From NCBI GenBank assembly GCA_017456805.1, contig JAFTIQ010000013.1:1-64000 (forward strand): DNA of 64,000 bases, in the 5' to 3' direction. Under the pieces are notes generated by a model. That model was not told the DNA's origin. It searched no databases and worked only from the letters and a program-made list of their open reading frames with translations. Positions 59,401 through 64,000 of the stretch are shown one piece after another. Every line of letters starts with the position of its first letter. The first letter of the stretch is position 1. The translations under genes were made by a program, and so were the position numbers. The DNA is from Lentisphaeria bacterium (GTDB taxonomy: Bacteria > Verrucomicrobiota > Lentisphaeria > Victivallales > UBA1829).

Positions 59401-60873
59401 GGAAAGTCCGTTTCTGATCAGATCCATTGTCCGGTCATCCAGTTGGAGAACGCTGTTGCCGGATTTCAGACGATTCTGCAGCGAACCGAGCAATTCCCGG
59501 AAAACTGCATTTTCTGCTTTTGCCTGAGAAAGATCACTCTGAATCTGCTGCATATTCCGGGTTTGATCCCGGAGAATCTGATAATTTCTACGGAATCCGT
59601 TCCAGTTCTGCTTCGTTGTCTGCAAATCTTTCCATGCCGAGACAAGCAGTTCTCTGCATTCTTTCAGTTCGATCCGTGAGATCCGGAGTTCACTTTGAAG
59701 GTTTTTTGCAATAGAATGAGCCTCTTTCAGCTGCCGGATGGTTTCTTCCAGTTTCTTCCGGAGAACCTGAAGTTTTTCCCGGTCATTTTTCAAATCCCGC
59801 CGGGTTTTCTGAAGGGCTTTCCACGCGTTTCTGAAATCAGTATTGGATTGATTCAGCTTTTCCCTGGTCGTCTGAAGATTGCTCCAGGTTACTCCGAAAC
59901 ATTCTCTGGAATCTTTCAGGGCGATTCTTGTTTCCCGGAGTTCCTGCCGGGTGCTTTGAAGTTTGTTCCCGGATTCTTTCAATGCCTGCCGGGTGGAGCA
60001 GAGATCCTGCCATGCGTTTTTCAGAACGGCGCGGTCTGCTTCCTGAATATGCCTTGTTTCCCGGAGATCCTGCCATGCTTTTTTTAATTTTTCCCGGTCA
60101 TCATGATGAGCTTTTCTGGTTGTCTGTAAATCTTTCCATACTTCAGCGAGGTTTTCCCGGGATTGTTTCAAGCTGATTCTTGTTTCCCGGAGTTCAGTCT
60201 GCGCTGTTCTGAAATCTGAACGGGCTTTTTTCAGTTCCAACCGGGAGTTTTTTAAATTTTCCCAAGCCAGGAGCAGATCTTCTCTGGACTTTTTATGTTT
60301 TGAGCATGAATCCTGAAGATCGGTCCAAGTGGAAAGGAGCAATTTTTTTGTTTCTTCCAGTTTCAGCTCTTTTCCGTTGAGTGCAAGCTGTGTTTGTTCC
60401 AGAGATTTTTTCCCGGAGAGAAGTTCCTGCTGTGTTGACTTCTGATCTGATTCGATATGAGCCAGCTGGCGGATGCGCATTGCGAGTTTCATTGTGAGAA
60501 CATTCGCCGCTTCCACTTTTTCTTTGAGATTGATATTCAGTTTCCGCAGCTCTTCCGCTTCGGAATCCCGCTCTCTCAACAGGTTTTCTGTCAGAATTTT
60601 TTTTGAGACAGCATCTGCTTTTTCTGCGGAAAGAGTTTCAATTTGTTTTTTCAATTCATCCTGAAGTTTTGAAACCTCTTCCAGTTCCCGCAATTGTTCG
60701 ATTTTACCGAGTTTCTGATCCAGATTGTCCAGCCGTTTGAAAACGTCTGAAATAGGAAATGAGGATTCAGGGCAGTTTCCGGCGGTTTCCCCATGCTTCA
60801 GGGATTTCTTTTCCTGCGAAATCTTGTTGGAATATCTTTCATTTCCGCATTTTTTCTTCTTATCCGAATCCAC
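56482..60873 (-). CDS. Giant bifunctional glycosyltransferase: 21-residue-repeat coiled coil, acidic linker, GT2 and GT4
   Basis: A 1463-aa protein without membrane segments. Residues 45-180 are coiled coil. Residues 183-434 hold twelve exact 21-residue repeats (consensus W-x-D-L-x2-T-R-x2-L-K-x2-R-E-x-L-x2-A). Residues 517-655 are a Pro/Glu/Leu-rich linker of IIPEEL-type repeats. A GT2 domain follows (about 682-930: VISVILPVYN, IIDDGSTD, EDYDYWMR) and then a GT4 domain (about 1078-1440: IANGGMEQVA, PSFWEGCSLAVAEA). It starts at a GTG (60873) with AGGA 7 nt upstream, 62 nt after the predicted transcription start. Likely builds a surface glycan while held by the rod at the membrane or to a partner; this is inference. 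Confidence 0.88.
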   Translation of the reverse strand: MDSDKKKKCGNERYSNKISQEKKSLKHGETAGNCPESSFPISDVFKRLDNLDQKLGKIEQLRELEEVSKLQDELKKQIETLSAEKADAVSKKILTENLLRERDSEAEELRKLNINLKEKVEAANVLTMKLAMRIRQLAHIESDQKSTQQELLSGKKSLEQTQLALNGKELKLEETKKLLLSTWTDLQDSCSKHKKSREDLLLAWENLKNSRLELKKARSDFRTAQTELRETRISLKQSRENLAEVWKDLQTTRKAHHDDREKLKKAWQDLRETRHIQEADRAVLKNAWQDLCSTRQALKESGNKLQSTRQELRETRIALKDSRECFGVTWSNLQTTREKLNQSNTDFRNAWKALQKTRRDLKNDREKLQVLRKKLEETIRQLKEAHSIAKNLQSELRISRIELKECRELLVSAWKDLQTTKQNWNGFRRNYQILRDQTRNMQQIQSDLSQAKAENAVFRELLGSLQNRLKSGNSVLQLDDRTMDLIRNGLSIASDAGKKAEPESAPAPLPELMEEAVVPDDLIFTDEIIIPEELNLEEIPLSELPESLEPVIIPEDLEEEAPLPIPEDVILEETVIIPEELKLEEVKLPETLTLSELPVLPEELNLEEVEIPGDLPPMSEVVIPEELEAEPEIIIPEDLRFTDEIVIPEELKLEETDCGSPADVPEIPAEPVEEELDESIVISVILPVYNQADLAISAIESVIAQTYKNWELLIIDDGSTDHLAEAVKSCLTDKRIRYLKQKNQKLSKALNNGFALARGNFLTWTSADNIMHPQMLRRLSTFLRKNPVYSMVYADYSVIDSNGEPFVQPWFRPDNKKFPESPEIHLPNYVELLNIVRDNFIGACFMYRRTVPMIIGEYDPILGIEDYDYWMRINSTMKISHLGTEEMLYQYRVHENSLSARMVELNIAEKCENLMEYERDRWTFQCKEFEVYALFPKTGQNFRNLNLKFHYSRLEGAGLPDPLGKRVLLVKGCDLSSFTPQELEQYNFIGAYFDPGTANDAGKNAYLIRNFNIQCFAKTGTEEFDRLQVITPNLFNCQFQDFGYYSMLIANNRIFFHATHSKEELKRVIPSVPENQTGKIIIMLQKIANGGMEQVAFDMVRNFRKAGKNAVLLCIDAPEDDVRIPEDLELIIPDQEKKEADFCNLLTKEKTAAVIAHFSTWGAKEVHKKGIPFYQVIHNTYTWLAPEQIEAYQEADKYTAAYIAVSANVAWYSIEVLKLPAKKMVVIENGVEFENFQFSEQKRSDGRKQFGFTGNEFVFLAPANCYGCKGQLNLVLAFAAAYRKNPNLRLILAGKIIEAHYFMKIQKIIAENQLENVIISDYFNNMETIYCAADAVVLPSFWEGCSLAVAEARHLQRPLLATRVGDIERQTNHKNCILIDLPFKYLTELRNSNCTKTCYSVNPEMVEALETGIQKIIAGEYPRANSNENSAEQSAAEVYDRYLKLLNLHIQGKFTLDVIRHNI
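58909..59325 (-). repeat. Acidic Pro-Glu-Leu repeat linker of the giant glycosyltransferase
   Basis: About eight degenerate units, each with a [IV]-[IV]-I-P-E-[ED]-L core, encode residues 517-655. The DNA shows a matching imperfect repeat (CTTCCGGAATGA-like). Confidence 0.85.
59572..60327 (-). repeat. Twelve 63-bp coiled-coil units (21 residues each)
   Basis: Residues 183-434 divide into exactly twelve units of 21 residues without a single gap. Leu4, Arg8, Leu11, Arg15 and Leu/Phe18 are the best-kept positions, and Trp or Gln/Arg occupies position 1. A weaker unit precedes them (162-182). Confidence 0.92.
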
Positions 60874-60941
60874 TCTGAAATCCTGTCTTTCGTGATGATT
60901 TTTAGTACAAAAACAGCCGTTGGAAACCCGCGGCTTCGGAT

Positions 60942-60969
60942 AATATAGCAGAGTTTCCGGAGATTACAA
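60942..60969 (-). promoter_or_regulatory. Promoter of the giant glycosyltransferase gene
   Basis: Minus strand: TTGTAA (60969-60964), 16 nt, TATATT (60947-60942), with TGC before the -10. A small hairpin (AGCCG/CGGCT, 60915-60935) followed by five T lies at the very start of the transcript. Confidence 0.6.
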
Positions 60970-61000
60970 ATTTTCTGTCGTTTTTTTTCAGGAAAACCAT

Positions 61001-61035
61001 CCCGGAAAACAGTTTCTGAGAAGTTGTTTCCCGGG
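61001..61035 (-). terminator. Hairpin ending the glycosidase gene
   Basis: CCCGGAAAACA (61001-61011) pairs with TGTTTCCCGGG (61025-61035), one G-T pair included. On the minus strand only a short T-run follows, so it may be imperfect. Confidence 0.5.
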
Positions 61036-61043
61036 CGTGTGGA

Positions 61044-64000
61044 TCATTCCAAGGTGAAGATGTGGTATTTTTCCGGAGTTTGTCCGCCGGCGATTCCTGG
61101 GGTGAGCTGCATCCAGTAAGCCGGTGATTTTGCCGGATTGTCACTGTCCATGATCAGAAAGTTGAATCCGAACATCGCGCCTTTTTCCGGTTTCAGCGGA
61201 GCAAGTTTTTTCCAGGGAAGCACGATCGCATAGGTCGTTATTTTTTGCGCTTCATCCCGGGTGATCACCGGCTTGATGCCGCTCCAGTCCGCATTGGCAT
61301 GTCCTTTTTTGTGACAGAACATGAACGGTTTTCCATTGCTCAGGGAGGCGGTGAAGAAGAAGTCATCATCAAACAGCCCTGTTCTTCCTGCCAGCAGCTT
61401 TTCTCTGGCATCCAGATTCGGATCGAACGCAAACTGAAGGGAATCTCCCGCCCAGACGGAACTTTCCGTTGTTTTTGTGTTTGCATGGATCTGATCCCGC
61501 ACCTTGACCGTCATATAAAGATTCGTGTTATCATAGCCCATCCACAACTTTGCAGAGCAGTCGGCGGGGCCTGTCCAGACTCCTTTGCTGATGAAATCCG
61601 GGATATTGAGATAAAGCTCGCCGTTGCTCAAATCAACGAGCGGCTCTTTGCTGCTCAGTTCTTCCGGGGCATTGATCCGGGGGATCCCGTGAACCAAGAA
61701 CGTGTCGGTTATACGGTATACCTGTTTCTGTTCGGAGATATTAAGAATGGTAAACTCTTTTCCGGAGATCTCTTCCAGACGGAATCCTTTCAGCGGGATT
61801 TGAATTTTCCCGATCCCGTTTCCTGAGACAGTATAGTTCTGCCGGAAATCGATTGAACCATGTTTGAATTGAAGGGTTCCTTTGACCTCTGTCGGGAAGA
61901 GATTTTTAACAAAGACTTCCATCAAATCTTTTTTCTTCAGGACCATTTCCAGGCGGACAGCCGGGAGTTCCACAACCGCGTTTTTCATGATCTTTTCCAC
62001 CTGATCAGCGGAGTCGGTCGTCTGAAGATAGATCGGGGCAGAATCAAGCTGAAGTTTCAGTTTTCCATCCGTGATTACCGGCTTGACGGGATTGCCTTCC
62101 ATGTCAAGAATCGTCAGGTTTCCGGGGATCTCCATGGTAACTCCGGCTTTTCCTTTTCCGGTTCCGCCGTGCCACAGGGGTATGATTCGCTGTGATCCGT
62201 TATCGAAAAGGTAGCAAGGAATGTTGGAATGGAGCGACATCGCTTTTACGCAACGGGCATTTGCCATGATCCGGGCAGTTGCGGCAAAGACGACTGCCTT
62301 CTGGCGGGGGAAGTGATCCAGCCATAACCCGAAGTCAAACTCTTCGCCCAATCTCCAGCGGTTCCACATGAAGTAGAGATAATGCCGGATTTCCGGGATG
62401 CTTTTGACTGTAATGTAGTCCCGTGCCACATTTTCAGCCATATCAGTCCCATAGGGTGTGTCAACAGGAAGACTCTGGACAATATGAAACCCTTTTTCGT
62501 CGATGGAAACAACTTTGTTTGCCCCTTTGGAGCGGGCGATCCGGACAGCTTCCAGCATGATATCCCGGATCATACCTGTTTCTGAGTTGATTGGTTTATA
62601 ACCCGGGCCATAAGTTCCCGGTCCGGTGTACTGGTCGATCCCGAGTCCATCAAGAACCTCTGAGAGCCCATTGTTATACCAGAGGTCCCGCAAAACCGGA
62701 TAACGGGGCAGGGCTCTTCCATCGCCGCCGGAACAGCCGCAGCCGGAAAGCGTATTTTCAGGCGCAGCAATCTGTTTTGCCTTTCCGAACTCTTTCGCCA
62801 TCCGGATATAGTAGGCATATTCATAATCATTGCGCTGACGCAGAAGATTGATCTCTCCGATCAATGCCCAATGTTTGATCCGTCCTCGGTACCGCCGCTG
62901 CAGCTCCTGCAGAAATTTCTGCGCTCCGGCAAAGAACTCTTCACTGAACGGAAACTGTTTTTTCTTCAAGCGGGCATTGATCTCATCCGTATACCGCCAG
63001 GGAACATCTGTTGTAGAGACTTCAAAACCGCCGATTGGTTCCACCCCCTCTGCTTCCAGTCTCTGAAGATCACGGTCAACAGCACTCCAGTCATAACTTC
63101 CGTCAAACTGTTCCACATGTTTCCAATGGACAAAAAGCCCTTTTGTTCCCGCTCCTAAACGGTTGAGCGCAACTGCATTTTCAGCACATTTCGCAATAAA
63201 AGTGATCCCGAAAAACGGATCTTTTTTTCCGGTGATCTTTGAAACCATTCCAAAGGAAACAATTTTTTTCTGCTGCTTTTTCAGGGAGTCCCATTCTATA
63301 TGAACACTGAAAAATCCAAGCCGGCCGGGACGGGGAAATTCAATTTTATGATTGGAGATATTCTGTGCCGGAAGCATGATCTTTTTGACAAATTTCCGGA
63401 TCACATTTCCCCGGATATCCCGCATGGAACAATGGAGTTCCAATTCTCTTGCTGTGTTTGTGGTGTTCTTGAATTTCAGGGATGCAAAAGGCGTTTCATC
63501 CGGATAGAAAAGTCCCTGCCGTTCATCATTTTCCGCCCAGAGCAGCTTGATCTCATCACCGGGCTCGGTCAAGGGCTCCAGTTTCATATCACGGAACACC
63601 GCGGAAGATTCAGCCTTGACATTTCCATAGAGTCCGATCCTGACATGGATCTCTCCGGTATCATCCGGCGCAAAAAAGGAACAGGCGTATTCCCGGAAAT
63701 CTCCATTGATTCTGCCGGTCGGTTTCGCCTGATAATTCGCAGAGGCCCGTTTGATGGTATAGATCGGTGTTACCATCGCATTGACATTGGGCGAGGTCCC
63801 CTTTGGAACATTTGCCCAGACGGTATAGCGGAAATATCCTTTGAGGTTTGCATGGACTCCCATAATTCTCTGTTGGGTAAGAACATTCATACCCGGCTTG
63901 ATGCGGAAAACAAGAGATCCTTTCTCAAAGGTGAACGGTGCAGCATTCCGGAGCCAGACCACCCGGTCCCAGGTCGGATAGAGAATGGATTCTCCCGAGG
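61044..64000 (-). CDS. Glycoside hydrolase (clan GH-A-like) with CBM9-type C-terminus, 5' end outside window
   Basis: The frame stays open to the right edge, so the start lies beyond 64000; about 984 residues are visible. Counting from the valine codon at 63962: a beta-rich N-terminal part (1-240), a TIM barrel (about 250-560) with a likely acid/base Glu370 in WALIGEIN and a likely nucleophile Glu489 in VVSIDEKG, a further beta domain (560-750), and a C-terminal CBM9-like sugar-binding module (about 770-972, DSLQFAFDPN, WMQLTPG). It resembles GH39-type and other clan-A enzymes; substrate unknown. Probably secreted, though the signal peptide is not in view. It reads towards the giant glycosyltransferase gene, which has its own promoter. 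Confidence 0.8.
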   Translation of the reverse strand, partial: SGESILYPTWDRVVWLRNAAPFTFEKGSLVFRIKPGMNVLTQQRIMGVHANLKGYFRYTVWANVPKGTSPNVNAMVTPIYTIKRASANYQAKPTGRINGDFREYACSFFAPDDTGEIHVRIGLYGNVKAESSAVFRDMKLEPLTEPGDEIKLLWAENDERQGLFYPDETPFASLKFKNTTNTARELELHCSMRDIRGNVIRKFVKKIMLPAQNISNHKIEFPRPGRLGFFSVHIEWDSLKKQQKKIVSFGMVSKITGKKDPFFGITFIAKCAENAVALNRLGAGTKGLFVHWKHVEQFDGSYDWSAVDRDLQRLEAEGVEPIGGFEVSTTDVPWRYTDEINARLKKKQFPFSEEFFAGAQKFLQELQRRYRGRIKHWALIGEINLLRQRNDYEYAYYIRMAKEFGKAKQIAAPENTLSGCGCSGGDGRALPRYPVLRDLWYNNGLSEVLDGLGIDQYTGPGTYGPGYKPINSETGMIRDIMLEAVRIARSKGANKVVSIDEKGFHIVQSLPVDTPYGTDMAENVARDYITVKSIPEIRHYLYFMWNRWRLGEEFDFGLWLDHFPRQKAVVFAATARIMANARCVKAMSLHSNIPCYLFDNGSQRIIPLWHGGTGKGKAGVTMEIPGNLTILDMEGNPVKPVITDGKLKLQLDSAPIYLQTTDSADQVEKIMKNAVVELPAVRLEMVLKKKDLMEVFVKNLFPTEVKGTLQFKHGSIDFRQNYTVSGNGIGKIQIPLKGFRLEEISGKEFTILNISEQKQVYRITDTFLVHGIPRINAPEELSSKEPLVDLSNGELYLNIPDFISKGVWTGPADCSAKLWMGYDNTNLYMTVKVRDQIHANTKTTESSVWAGDSLQFAFDPNLDAREKLLAGRTGLFDDDFFFTASLSNGKPFMFCHKKGHANADWSGIKPVITRDEAQKITTYAIVLPWKKLAPLKPEKGAMFGFNFLIMDSDNPAKSPAYWMQLTPGIAGGQTPEKYHIFTLE

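Noticed and set aside
58970..59527. Serine/glycine-rich 185-codon frame on the plus strand
   Set aside because: It is the complement of the acidic repeat linker of the glycosyltransferase; its low complexity comes from those repeats.

Overview
The window looks like a contig from a Gram-negative member of the PVC superphylum, most likely Lentisphaerota (Victivallis-like gut or host-associated bacteria). I infer this from gene families, not from any search. The pointers are a very long GreA (697 aa, the form I know from Chlamydiae and relatives), a DUF4838 glycosidase, a TIGR04073 exosortase-associated protein, many carbohydrate-active enzymes, BamA, and Shine-Dalgarno-led genes. Many genes carry a recurring promoter of the form TTGAHA, 16-17 nt, TATATT.

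Layout. 1-2900: the end of a thermonuclease gene, a cytoplasmic sialidase-like protein, a transposase scrap and two identical tRNA-Asp genes. 3000-10450 (minus): the phoH-pgpH-ybeY-corC-DUF502 cluster, then fabF and acpP. 10700-16100: a sigma-70 family factor, a zinc-ribbon/DUF1971 protein, folB, long greA, a metallophosphoesterase and a small secreted protein. 16300-19100: a large secreted DUF4838 protein. 19429-22060: the most unusual locus, a zinc ribbon-TIR-coiled coil-membrane-FGE fusion. Its C-terminus has the codon pattern of a diversity-generating-retroelement (DGR) variable region, and it is followed by a GC-rich tandem repeat. 22086-30960: a housekeeping block of prs, rplY, pth, rpsF, ssb, rpsR, rplI, dnaB and bamA. 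31000-34100: a DEAD-box helicase and an EamA transporter. 34200-37600: a DUF3142 protein overlapping a large secreted unknown. 37800-40300: an AlgI-like O-acyltransferase and its SGNH-like partner. 40375-48000: sugar oxidoreductases, a GT39-like membrane protein, a two-component system, ispE and a TIGR04073 protein. 48071-52235: queF and dnaE. 52400-56470: a three-gene operon (an alpha/beta hydrolase that has lost catalytic residues, a MetF-MetV-like protein, an MBL hydrolase) and a second EamA transporter. 56482-64000 (minus): a 1463-aa double glycosyltransferase on a 12 x 21-residue coiled-coil rod, and a glycosidase cut by the window edge.

How it fits together: translation, replication and envelope genes form conserved clusters. 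Secreted glycosidases and surface glycan enzymes (MBOAT, GT39, GT2/GT4) suggest a polysaccharide-degrading life with a decorated surface. The best candidate for an undescribed system is the TIR-FGE protein. If its C-terminus is really diversified by a DGR elsewhere in the genome, it would join a variable ligand-binding domain to a TIR effector. No reverse transcriptase or template repeat is visible here, so this stays a hypothesis.
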